This document shows, piece by piece, positions 36,082-43,672 of a stretch of 50,811 nt of DNA (position 1 is its first letter; every line of letters begins with the position of its first letter). The notes below the pieces were generated by a model that had not been told where the DNA came from, did no database searches, and saw only the letters and a program-made list of their open reading frames with translations. Position numbers and translations under genes: made by a program. Source of the DNA: Bacteroidaceae bacterium (GTDB taxonomy: Bacteria; Bacteroidota; Bacteroidia; Bacteroidales; Bacteroidaceae); assembly GCA_024398535.1 (NCBI GenBank), contig JAKSIY010000003.1:1-50811 (forward strand). The letters run 5' to 3'.

Positions 36082-37527
36082 ATGAAGTCAAAACCATGTA
36101 ACCATTTCATTTACGCTCTGGCAATTGTTCTGTTGATCCCGGTCACACAACTTAAGGCAGAGATTACCTTTCACGTAGAGCATCTGGCAAAGATTGATCA
36201 CGAATTCAACAAGCGACCGGCCAGCGAGACTGTTGAACGGCTTTTCTTCAATCAAGATCCTCTCCATACCAAGCTGATCAGTTCAAATTTACCAACAGAC
36301 AATCTGATCAACTACGATCATAATTCATTTGCCAAAGGACTGATGAATGCATTTGCCTATCATCGGCCAGTATCCATATCCCCGGACATTATCTGGCTGC
36401 TGATAAGTCAATCTTTCTCAAATTTCGTAAACAGTGCTCCACAAGATTTACAAAACCTGTTTGTCAACCATAATGGCATCAAGACACTAAGCGTAACCAT
36501 GAACAAGCCTATGGAGGAGCTTGTAGAACCTGACACATGGAATGAATTCTTCAATGAAATACAGAAACAAATATCCTCAAATACAAAAAACGGAATAGCA
36601 GAACTCTTGGTTTCAGATTTTTCCACAACGAGCCCGACAGAGACCGCCGTTTCACAAATTACACTTATGAATACCGTTAGTTCCTATTTCAAGTATGAAC
36701 TACGATATGCAGTATGCGGTATTCCAGAAATAACATTGACGGGGGAGCCGGAAGACTGGCAGAAAATCAGAAGCAATACCAAGGAACTTAAAGGCTATGG
36801 TATGGATTGGTGGATAAAAGACCTTGATCCGATTCTCATGCAATTTGAATCTGCTTCTGAAGGAGTAATTGACACAACCTTCTGGCAATCAATGGTTAAA
36901 AAGAAAAGGCCCAATGAGATTCGTTACGCAAGTTGCCAGAAGGGAGACCAGATAACGGAATTCGACGGATGGTTCCTGAAGTTCTACCCATACGACGAGA
37001 GCGGCAAGAAAACTCCCACCAAAATAACATACAATTACCCTCTACGTCCGGAAATGGTCTCTGCACCAGTAACACTTGTTACGTATGACATGGCAGGCAA
37101 AACTTCCACACACACATTAGAGGCCATAGCCGGCATCATAGGCCTGCAGGAAGACGGCAACAAAGGACAGATTACTCCTAAAGTCGGGTGGATCATCAAA
37201 GAAAATATCTCAGATGCTCAACTGTTAGAAAAATACGAAACAGAAAACCGGAACGGGAAACCTATCATTATAGAGACCGCCAACAGGTTTCCTGAATTCC
37301 TGAAAAAATTCACCCACATACATGATTTGACCATTGTCTTCACAAGTTCAATTCCCGCAAAACCAACCTGGTTTGATGACATTGCTATTGACAAGTTGAG
37401 GATTGAGGGACCTGTTTACAATAAAACACTAAAAGATCAATTAATAGAGCAATTTGGCTCATCAGTGGTAATAGACGACCATACCCGCCCTGAATTTGAG
37501 GAATTAAAGACAGAACCGGCTTTTTGA
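36082..37527 (+). CDS. Exported DUF4419 family protein
   Basis: Started at 36082, where a signal peptide begins (basic MKSK, hydrophobic core 10-22, cut after a KAE-like site near 26), the product has 481 residues. It matches DUF4419: SPDIIWLLISQSFSNFVNSA near 95-115, LLVSDFSTTSPTETA near 172, an aromatic GYGMDWWIKDL segment and KRPNEIRYASCQKGDQITEF near 275. The family is of unknown function, found in Bacteroidetes and fungi. The frame is open upstream to 35695, but that part lies in the helicase and small membrane genes and lacks plausible protein composition. The gene is AT-richer and uses AAA/ATA/ACA codons more than its neighbours, which hints at later acquisition. Confidence 0.85.
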   Translation: MKSKPCNHFIYALAIVLLIPVTQLKAEITFHVEHLAKIDHEFNKRPASETVERLFFNQDPLHTKLISSNLPTDNLINYDHNSFAKGLMNAFAYHRPVSISPDIIWLLISQSFSNFVNSAPQDLQNLFVNHNGIKTLSVTMNKPMEELVEPDTWNEFFNEIQKQISSNTKNGIAELLVSDFSTTSPTETAVSQITLMNTVSSYFKYELRYAVCGIPEITLTGEPEDWQKIRSNTKELKGYGMDWWIKDLDPILMQFESASEGVIDTTFWQSMVKKKRPNEIRYASCQKGDQITEFDGWFLKFYPYDESGKKTPTKITYNYPLRPEMVSAPVTLVTYDMAGKTSTHTLEAIAGIIGLQEDGNKGQITPKVGWIIKENISDAQLLEKYETENRNGKPIIIETANRFPEFLKKFTHIHDLTIVFTSSIPAKPTWFDDIAIDKLRIEGPVYNKTLKDQLIEQFGSSVVIDDHTRPEFEELKTEPAF

Positions 37528-37550
37528 AACACTCATAACGTAATAAGGGC

Positions 37551-38255
37551 ATGAAACGTTTCATAGTATTTTACCTGTTGCTGGCATGCGCTGAATATTG
37601 CTTTGCAGAAAGAATCCGATACAGCATCGAGCTTCATAGGGATTCTGCAGTTGTCACAACGAAAACAAAAGAAACAACTGTATCTGAGACTATCCAGATG
37701 TCGTTTGACGAAAAGAGGCTCTGTAGATATCTTCAATTTGATCTTGAATCTACAGGAGGAAAAAATATCTCCGTTAATGTCATCCTTGGGAACCAGATAT
37801 CCCTGAATGAAGCATTTCCATCAGGACACAAACATCTGGGAAAGAAAATCTACTGGAGAAATGACGACCTGTACGGTTGTGACTACATAGAGCTAAGGTA
37901 CGTCTATTCAGACGAATTGGACATTTTCCAGAAGAAAGTCTTTCAAGAGCAGAAGGACGACAGGATAAAGGAACTGACAGAGAAATACAAGGACGCATCG
38001 GCCATTGAATTTGAGGCCGATGATGACACCCCTATTATAGGTCAGGTAACTAGAAGGGACAAAAAGATATCAGATGCACTGGTGCGATGCGGACTGCACT
38101 CAGAATATGAAGATGGACATTATGTCCAAAGGTTGTACATTTCAGAGCCCATGACCGTAAGGGTATCTCAGGATGTCTATGATGAAGCCTTGAGACAGAT
38201 TAACCTTACAAACCTTTACAGGACTCCAGTCAGGAGGCACCAAAGAAGACATTAA
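37551..38255 (+). CDS. Exported protein of unknown function
   Basis: The 234-residue product starts with a signal peptide (MKRFIVFYLLLACAEYCFAE, cut near 19). The mature part is mixed alpha/beta and highly charged, with two Cys residues and FEADDDTPIIGQVTRRDKK in the middle and VRVSQDVYDEALRQINLT near the end. No family is recognised. It begins 23 bases after the DUF4419 gene and shares that gene's AT-rich composition, so the two are probably one transcription unit acting in the envelope (inference). Confidence 0.7.
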   Translation: MKRFIVFYLLLACAEYCFAERIRYSIELHRDSAVVTTKTKETTVSETIQMSFDEKRLCRYLQFDLESTGGKNISVNVILGNQISLNEAFPSGHKHLGKKIYWRNDDLYGCDYIELRYVYSDELDIFQKKVFQEQKDDRIKELTEKYKDASAIEFEADDDTPIIGQVTRRDKKISDALVRCGLHSEYEDGHYVQRLYISEPMTVRVSQDVYDEALRQINLTNLYRTPVRRHQRRH

Positions 38256-38292
38256 AAATCATGTCTTTGCCACTCCAGAATAATCTTTTTAG

Positions 38293-38300
38293 TATTTTTG
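38293..38300 (+). promoter_or_regulatory. -7 promoter element for ilvE
   Basis: TATTTTTG matches TAnnTTTG, with a TTTG at 38266-38269 upstream (23-base spacing). Predicted initiation near 38307 is 24 bases before the ilvE ATG. Confidence 0.6.
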
Positions 38301-38330
38301 CACTAGACAAACTCAAGAAAAAACACATAT

Positions 38331-39353
38331 ATGAAAGAACTGGATTGGTCAAATCTATCTTTCGGATACAGAAAGACAGACTATAATGTACGATGCTGGT
38401 ACCGTAACGGCGCATGGGGTGAAATTGAAGTAAGTGATTCAGAGTATATTCCAATGCACATGGCAGCCACCTGTCTTCACTATGGTCAGGAAGGTTTTGA
38501 AGGCCTTAAGGCATACCGTGGAAAAGACGGCAAGGTCAGGGTTTTCCGCCCGGAAACCAACGCAGAGCGCATGCAGAGCACATGCCGTGCAACACTTATG
38601 GCTGAGCCACCTACAGAACTCTTCTGCCAGATGGTAGAGAAGGTTGTAAGCCTGAACAAGGACTACATTCCACCATACGAGAGCGGTGCTACACTTTACA
38701 TACGTCCACTCATAATTGGTACTGGCGCCCAGGTAGGAGTACACCCTTCAGACGAATATCTGCTGATAATGTTCGTGACTCCGGTAGGTCCATACTTCAA
38801 GGGTGGCTTTGCAGCAAACAAATACGCAATTGTACGCTCTTACGACCGTTCAGCACCTCTTGGCATGGGTAAGTACAAGGTAGGCGGCAACTACGCAGCC
38901 AGCCTTTACGCAAACAAGATTGCCCATGACAACGGCTATGCATGTGAATTCTATCTTGACGCCAAGGAGAAGAAGTACATTGACGAGTGCGGTGCTGCCA
39001 ACTTCATTGGCATTAAGGGCAATACATACATCACTCCAAAGTCAGAATCAATCCTGCCATCAATCACAAACAGAAGTCTCATGCAGCTGGCAAAGGACAA
39101 CGGCATGGTTGTAGAGCAGCGCCAGGTGGCTCTTGAGGAGCTGCTTGAGATGGACGAGGCTGGTGCATGCGGTACCGCAGCAGTAATCTCTCCTATTGAA
39201 AGGATTGATGACATTGAGCAGGGCAAGTCATACGTAGTTGCAAAGGATGGCAAGCCAGGTCCTGTTCTTGAAAAGCTTTACAACCAGCTGCGCGGAATCC
39301 AGTATGGCGACATTGCTGATCCACACGGATGGGTTAAGGTTCTTGACATCTGA
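38331..39353 (+). CDS. ilvE: Branched-chain amino acid aminotransferase
   Basis: The 340-residue protein is a fold-type IV PLP enzyme of the BCAT type: ATCLHYGQEGFEGLKAYRGK near 45-65, LYIRPLIIGTGAQVGV near 122-138, the PLP-binding Lys in APLGMGKYKVGGNYAASL (near 183), ECGAANFIGIKGNTYIT and EMDEAGACGTAAVISPI near 270-285. It transfers amino groups between glutamate and branched-chain 2-oxo acids in the cytoplasm, the last step of Leu, Ile and Val synthesis. It has its own promoter and is followed 12 bases later by trmB. Confidence 0.95.
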   Translation: MKELDWSNLSFGYRKTDYNVRCWYRNGAWGEIEVSDSEYIPMHMAATCLHYGQEGFEGLKAYRGKDGKVRVFRPETNAERMQSTCRATLMAEPPTELFCQMVEKVVSLNKDYIPPYESGATLYIRPLIIGTGAQVGVHPSDEYLLIMFVTPVGPYFKGGFAANKYAIVRSYDRSAPLGMGKYKVGGNYAASLYANKIAHDNGYACEFYLDAKEKKYIDECGAANFIGIKGNTYITPKSESILPSITNRSLMQLAKDNGMVVEQRQVALEELLEMDEAGACGTAAVISPIERIDDIEQGKSYVVAKDGKPGPVLEKLYNQLRGIQYGDIADPHGWVKVLDI

Positions 39354-39365
39354 TAAATACTGTAA

Positions 39366-40124
39366 ATGGGTAAGAACAAACTGTCCAAGTTTGCAGACAT
39401 GCGTACATACGACCATGTCTTTGAACCTGGAATAAAATATCAGGACGATACCATATTTGAGAAAAGGGGCTGTTGGAACAGTTCCTTTTTCTTGAATGAC
39501 AACCCTATTGTACTTGAGTTGGGATGCGGCAAGGGTGAATACACCGTAGGACTTGCCAGGATGTTCCCTGACAAGAACTTCATAGGAATAGACATCAAGG
39601 GAGCACGCATGTGGACCGGAGCAACCCAGGCCAAGGAAGAGGGTCTGAAGAACGTGGCTTTCCTTAGGACAAGCATCGAGCTTATTGACCGTTTCTTTGC
39701 TCCGTCTGAAGTCAGTGAGATTTGGATTACTTTCCCTGACCCGCAGATGAAAAAGGTCACAAAAAGACTCACGTCAACAGGCTTCATGCAGCGTTACAGA
39801 AGCATCCTGAAACCAGACGGCATTGTGCATCTGAAGACAGACAGCAACTTTCTGTTCACCTACACAGAAGCAATGGTAGGGCTCAACAGGCTGCCTGTAC
39901 AGATTGCAACCCGTGACCTTTACAACAGTGGCCTGGCAAATGAGATTCTCTCAATCCACACCTACTATGAAGAGCAGTGGCTTGAGCGTGGAATTCCAAT
40001 CAAGTACATCCGTTTCAACCTGCCGCAAGAGGGTGCTCTTGTGGAACCTGAGATAGAGATTGAACTTGATTCTTACAGAAGTTTTGGCCGCAGCAAGCGC
40101 AGCGGTCTTGATACAAGCAAATAA
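39366..40124 (+). CDS. trmB: tRNA (guanine46-N7)-methyltransferase TrmB
   Basis: The 252-residue protein has the class I methyltransferase SAM loop [20 protein letters not shown] near 55-75, [13 protein letters not shown] and the TrmB-specific [10 protein letters not shown] motif near 122-131, then [12 protein letters not shown]-like residues and a [15 protein letters not shown] end motif. TrmB methylates N7 of G46 in the variable loop of tRNA using SAM. An N-terminal basic extension ([14 protein letters not shown]) is typical of Bacteroidetes members. It lies 12 bases after ilvE and 6 bases before mrp. Confidence 0.95.
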   Translation: MGKNKLSKFADMRTYDHVFEPGIKYQDDTIFEKRGCWNSSFFLNDNPIVLELGCGKGEYTVGLARMFPDKNFIGIDIKGARMWTGATQAKEEGLKNVAFLRTSIELIDRFFAPSEVSEIWITFPDPQMKKVTKRLTSTGFMQRYRSILKPDGIVHLKTDSNFLFTYTEAMVGLNRLPVQIATRDLYNSGLANEILSIHTYYEEQWLERGIPIKYIRFNLPQEGALVEPEIEIELDSYRSFGRSKRSGLDTSK

Positions 40125-40130
40125 ACCTAT

Positions 40131-41168
40131 ATGGCACTATACCCAAACCTGATTCTTGATGCCCTGCGTAACGTACGTTACCCAGGCACCGGCAAAGACA
40201 TTGTTTCAATGGAAATGGTTGAGGACGACATCCGCATAAACGGCATGAGCGTCTCATTTTCACTGATATTTGAGAAGAAGACTGATCCGTTCATGAAGTC
40301 CATCATAAAGTCTGCAGAGACCCAGATAAAGCTGGCTGCAGGCCCTGAGACTCAGGTAACGATCAATGTCAAGACACGCCAGGTCGATGCCCCAGAAGAG
40401 GCTCCCGTGCTGCCTGGAGTAAAGAACATCATTGCCGTAGCATCGGGCAAGGGCGGTGTGGGAAAGTCAACAGTGGCAGCAAACCTGGCCGTTGCACTTG
40501 CCCTGAAAGGCTACAAGGTTGGTCTTCTTGACGCAGATATCTTTGGTCCATCACAGCCAAAGATGTTCCAGATTGAGGACGCACAGCCATGGGCAGAGAA
40601 CGTTGACGGCAAGGATATGATCATCCCTATAGAGAAGTACGGTGTAAAGATTCTTTCAATTGGATTCTTTGTAGATCCAAAGCAGGCAGTACTATGGCGC
40701 GGCGCCATGGCAAGCAACGCTCTGAAGCAGCTTATCTGCGATGCAAAATGGGGCGAGCTTGACTATTTCCTGATTGACATGCCTCCTGGCACAAGTGACA
40801 TTCACCTGACTCTTGTCCAGACCCTTGGACTGACCGGTGCAATTGTAGTCAGCACTCCGCAGCAGGTTGCCCTGGCCGATGCCCGCAAGGGAATTGACAT
40901 GTTCCTGAATCCAAAGGTTAACGTCCCTGTACTGGGTCTGGTTGAGAATATGGCCTGGTTCACACCGGCAGAGTTGCCTGAGAACAAGTACTACCTGTTT
41001 GGCAAGGAGGGCTGCAAGCAGCTTGCCCAGGAGCTGAACGTACCACTGCTTGGACAGATTCCAATCGTGCAGAGCATCTGTGAAGGCGGCGACAACGGCC
41101 TGCCCGTTGCGCTTGACCCAGCCACCCTTACCGGCAAGGCTTTCGCAGACCTGGCAGACAAGCTCTAA
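40131..41168 (+). CDS. mrp: Mrp/ApbC-type P-loop ATPase (iron-sulfur carrier family)
   Basis: The 345-residue protein has an N-terminal MIP18/DUF59-like domain (about 1-85) and a Mrp ATPase domain with the deviant Walker A SGKGGVGKST at 105-114, LLDADIFGPSQPKMF, and the switch DMPPGTSDIHLT. Mrp/ApbC proteins deliver Fe-S clusters. The C-x-x-C motif that holds the cluster in many family members, expected after ENMAWF, is absent; the segment reads TPAELPENKYYLFGKEGCKQ with one Cys. From memory this loss is common in Bacteroidetes members. It is the last gene before a strong bidirectional terminator. Confidence 0.9.
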   Translation: MALYPNLILDALRNVRYPGTGKDIVSMEMVEDDIRINGMSVSFSLIFEKKTDPFMKSIIKSAETQIKLAAGPETQVTINVKTRQVDAPEEAPVLPGVKNIIAVASGKGGVGKSTVAANLAVALALKGYKVGLLDADIFGPSQPKMFQIEDAQPWAENVDGKDMIIPIEKYGVKILSIGFFVDPKQAVLWRGAMASNALKQLICDAKWGELDYFLIDMPPGTSDIHLTLVQTLGLTGAIVVSTPQQVALADARKGIDMFLNPKVNVPVLGLVENMAWFTPAELPENKYYLFGKEGCKQLAQELNVPLLGQIPIVQSICEGGDNGLPVALDPATLTGKAFADLADKL

Positions 41169-41172
41169 GGGG

Positions 41173-41215
41173 AAAGCAAAAGGGCCGCAGAAAGATTCTG
41201 CGGCCCTTTTGCTTT
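41173..41215. terminator. Bidirectional terminator between mrp and the carboxylesterase gene
   Basis: Bases 41173-41192 pair perfectly with 41196-41215 in a 20-bp stem around a 3-base AGA loop. The arms end in AAAGCAAAAG and CTTTTGCTTT, so a T-rich 3' side exists for transcripts from either strand. It lies between two convergent genes (stops at 41168 and 41230). Confidence 0.9.
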
Positions 41216-41229
41216 GTAAAGAAATTTTA

Positions 41230-42795
41230 TCAAAATAAGAGCACTGTGATAGGCTGAACAATCTCTGAAGCCTCCTTGTCATCCTTGTCAAGCTTGAAGA
41301 TCATGAAGTTTGTGTTCTCCTTTGTGCATGGAGTCCACTCGCCACCGTTTGCGCCGTTAGGATCACCGTACTTTGCAAAGTTGGTCCAAGCTGTGAGCAT
41401 CTTCTCTGACAGATCCCAGTCACCCTGTGTCCAAGGTCTCCAGCAGTGCTTCAGAGACTTGAATACGAACCACAGGTCAGAAGAGTGGAATGCACCTCTC
41501 AGACGCTGTGAAACCTCAGGATGTGAGCCATCATCTGGAAGAGGACGTGCAAACTCATAAGCCCACGCCTTGTTGCCTGCCTCCTGACGGTTCTGGCAGA
41601 ATGCTGCGATGCCTGCAGACATGTTGCCCATATCATTCAGGGTATAACCAATCATGTAAGGAACGTCAGCAAGGGTACCGTCAAGTGCGGCTGCAACGAA
41701 GCTCTCCTTTGATACATAACCGTCAACGATTGGCTGACCGGTGATGCTACCCATGTTACCAGTTGCATTGCTGTAAACAGTTGCTACAGAGTGCATAACC
41801 TCTGTGTCAGCAGCACGCATCTTGGCAAGAGTGTTGTAACCAGCCCAGTCCATGATAACTTTTGTATTGAACTCTGCACGCTGAAGAGCGTTCAGACCCT
41901 CTGGAGCAGTTGGAGCAGTGTAAGCAGCAAGCTTAGGCTCGGCCTGACGGCCACCCATGCCACCGAAACCTGGGAAACCACCGGCTGGCATACGCATGCC
42001 GCCCATTCCCATACCCATACCGCCACCATTCTGTGGAACGTCCAGGCCACCAGCACTCAGGACTACCGCCTTGTTGAACAGGCCGCGTGCCAGAGGAGAC
42101 TCACAGATTGTACGTACGCTACCACCACCAGCGCTCTGACCAAAGATCATCACGTTATCTGGGTCACCACCAAACTGGGCAATGTTCTTCTTTACCCACT
42201 TGAGTGACTCAATCTGGTCAAGGATACCGTAGTTACCTGATACTCCGTGCTCTGACTCAGCAGAGAGCTCTGGGTGTGTCAGGAAGCCGAATACGCCGAG
42301 ACGATAGTTGATTGTAACGATTACAACGTCCTTGTTTGCCCACTCCTGAGCATCGAACTCTGGCTCAGTACCGAAACCTTCACGATAGCCACCGCCATGG
42401 ATCCATACAGCAACAGGCAGTTTTGCATTCTCCTGACCTGGCTTCTTGGTCCAGACGTTCAGATACAGACAGTCCTCTGAGAAAGGAGCCTCGTCACCGT
42501 AACCCCACTCTGTGTAGTAGCCGCCCTTGAACTGGATGTGCTGATAACTTGGGTTGGCAAAACGTGTGCACGAAAGCACGCCCTCCCATGGCTGTACCGG
42601 CTGTGGAGCCTTCCAGCGCAGATCCCTGATAGGTGGAGCTGCGTAAGGGATGCCTTTGTAAACATAGACACCCTTGATGTCTGCAACTGTGCCCTGAATC
42701 TGACCACCCTCAATGCTCAGAATAGGGCTTTCCTTAACCTGTGCGCAGCCAATCATCAGAGCAGCTGCACCAAATGCCAATAATTTCCTAAACAT
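41230..42795 (-). CDS. Type-B carboxylesterase lipoprotein with a Gly/Met-rich insertion
   Basis: From the ATG at 42795 the protein has 521 residues with a lipoprotein signal peptide (Cys17 in ALMIGCAQ). It is an alpha/beta hydrolase of the carboxylesterase/cholinesterase type: EDCLYLNVW near 107-115, oxyanion-hole WIHGGGYREG at 131-140, nucleophile Ser221 in FGQSAGGGSV, and the catalytic His in GAFHSSDLWFVF. It would hydrolyse carboxylic esters at the cell envelope. Residues 256-283 form an unusual Gly/Met/Pro-rich insert (GGGMGMGMGGMRMPAGG). The preceding frame to 42819 adds only eight residues. A TAATTTAG near 42832-42839 (minus strand) could be its -7 element. Confidence 0.9.
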   Translation of the reverse strand: MFRKLLAFGAAALMIGCAQVKESPILSIEGGQIQGTVADIKGVYVYKGIPYAAPPIRDLRWKAPQPVQPWEGVLSCTRFANPSYQHIQFKGGYYTEWGYGDEAPFSEDCLYLNVWTKKPGQENAKLPVAVWIHGGGYREGFGTEPEFDAQEWANKDVVIVTINYRLGVFGFLTHPELSAESEHGVSGNYGILDQIESLKWVKKNIAQFGGDPDNVMIFGQSAGGGSVRTICESPLARGLFNKAVVLSAGGLDVPQNGGGMGMGMGGMRMPAGGFPGFGGMGGRQAEPKLAAYTAPTAPEGLNALQRAEFNTKVIMDWAGYNTLAKMRAADTEVMHSVATVYSNATGNMGSITGQPIVDGYVSKESFVAAALDGTLADVPYMIGYTLNDMGNMSAGIAAFCQNRQEAGNKAWAYEFARPLPDDGSHPEVSQRLRGAFHSSDLWFVFKSLKHCWRPWTQGDWDLSEKMLTAWTNFAKYGDPNGANGGEWTPCTKENTNFMIFKLDKDDKEASEIVQPITVLLF

Positions 42796-42891
42796 ATTTT
42801 TTGTTTTTTGGTAGTTCAATAAACTAAGCCGCTAAATTATGAAATATGCTTAAATATTGTGCTAATGTGTTTAACATTTTAATCTTCTTTG

Positions 42892-42899
42892 TATATTTG
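42892..42899 (+). promoter_or_regulatory. -7 promoter element for the DUF4890-like gene
   Basis: TATATTTG matches TAnnTTTG. Predicted initiation near 42906 gives a leader of about 55 bases that is very A-rich just before the ATG at 42962. No clear -33 TTTG is at the right distance. Confidence 0.5.
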
Positions 42900-42961
42900 G
42901 ATTGTTAATAGACACAAAAGCGAGACATCAAAACATTCAAAAAACAAAAAAAAGCATCATT

Positions 42962-43486
42962 ATGAAAAAGTTCATTCTTGCAATGGCGGCACTGATGGTA
43001 TCATCCTTCAGTTTTGCACAGGGCTTTGGCGGAGGTCAGGGCTTTGGCGGTGGCCAGGGAGGCCCAATGGGCGGTATGAGAAACATGGATCCTGAACAGA
43101 TGGCAGACCGTCAGGTTGAGCGTCTCAAGGAGAGCATCAAGGGACTCACAAAAGAGCAGCAGGATTCCATTAAGGCTTACTACGTTGCACAGGCAAAGGT
43201 GCAGCAGGCAGAGCGTGAAAAGATGACGCAGCAGATGCAGAACGGCGGCGGTCAGGGCGGTTTTGACCGTGAGGCGATGCAGAAGCAGATGGAAGAGCGT
43301 CGTAAAGCTGAGGCCGCAAAGATGAAGACAATCCTTGACGAGAAGCAGTTCAAGGCCTATGAGAAGCTTCAGCAGGCTCAGCAGAACCAGATGAGACAGC
43401 GCCAGGGCGGCATGGGTGGCCCACAAGGCGGTATGGGCGGTCCTCAGGGCGGCGGCTTTGGCGGCGGCATGGGTGGCGGTTTCTGA
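42962..43486 (+). CDS. Exported Spy/DUF4890-like protein with Gly/Met-rich ends
   Basis: The 174-residue product has a 20-residue signal peptide ending in SFAQ, a Gly-rich stretch (GFGGGQGFGGGQGGPMGGM), and a helical middle (about 42-150) with DPEQMADRQVERLKE and LTKEQQDSIKAYYVAQAK. These are the repeated LTxxQ-like helices of the Spy/CpxP superfamily, as in the Bacteroidetes family DUF4890. A C-terminal GGM(G)GPQ repeat tail follows. It is periplasmic by its signal peptide; a chaperone or stress-sensor role is only inferred from Spy. It is divergent from the carboxylesterase and ends in a terminator. Confidence 0.8.
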   Translation: MKKFILAMAALMVSSFSFAQGFGGGQGFGGGQGGPMGGMRNMDPEQMADRQVERLKESIKGLTKEQQDSIKAYYVAQAKVQQAEREKMTQQMQNGGGQGGFDREAMQKQMEERRKAEAAKMKTILDEKQFKAYEKLQQAQQNQMRQRQGGMGGPQGGMGGPQGGGFGGGMGGGF

Positions 43487-43514
43487 CCTGCTCATTGACA
43501 TTAGACATGCATCG

Positions 43515-43552
43515 GTAGGGACGGTTCTTTTGAGCCGCCCCTACTGTTTTTT
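43515..43552 (+). terminator. Terminator after the DUF4890-like gene
   Basis: GTAGGGACGGTTC pairs with GAGCCGCCCCTAC (43515-43544) with one A-C mismatch and one wobble around a short loop; TGTTTTTT follows. Confidence 0.75.
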
Positions 43553-43586
43553 CAGCAACAAGTTATTATTTTTCACTGAAAATCAC

Positions 43587-43594
43587 TACATTTG
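43587..43594 (+). promoter_or_regulatory. -7 promoter element for the fimbria-type operon
   Basis: TACATTTG matches TAnnTTTG. Predicted initiation near 43601 would start the transcript exactly at the imperfect palindrome at 43601-43642 and give a 72-base leader to the DUF3575 gene. Confidence 0.55.
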
Positions 43595-43600
43595 CAAAAT

Positions 43601-43642
43601 TGTATGTGCGTGCATGTGCATACGTGAGCATACACGCACGTA
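43601..43642 (+). repeat. Imperfect palindrome of alternating purine-pyrimidine DNA in the fimbrial leader
   Basis: The 42 bases alternate strictly between pyrimidine and purine except for one step (G626-A627 counted from 43000). GTGCGTG (43606-43612) pairs with CACGCAC (43633-43639); inside, a further weaker set of pairs (CAT/GTG region) extends the hairpin to a 4-base loop centred at 43622-43623. It lies between the predicted -7 box and the ATG at 43673, so in RNA it would be a 5'-terminal hairpin. Confidence 0.75.
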
Positions 43643-43672
43643 AAAAGGTAATCACTGGAGTATTTGGGAACA

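Noticed and set aside
40692-41291. 199-codon minus-strand open frame opposite mrp
   Set aside because: It crosses the perfect bidirectional terminator at 41173-41215 and mirrors a gene with intact P-loop motifs.
43601-43642. Invertible promoter of the Bacteroides capsule type
   Set aside because: The two arms of the repeat flank only about 20 bases and do not enclose a promoter, and no recombinase gene is in the window.
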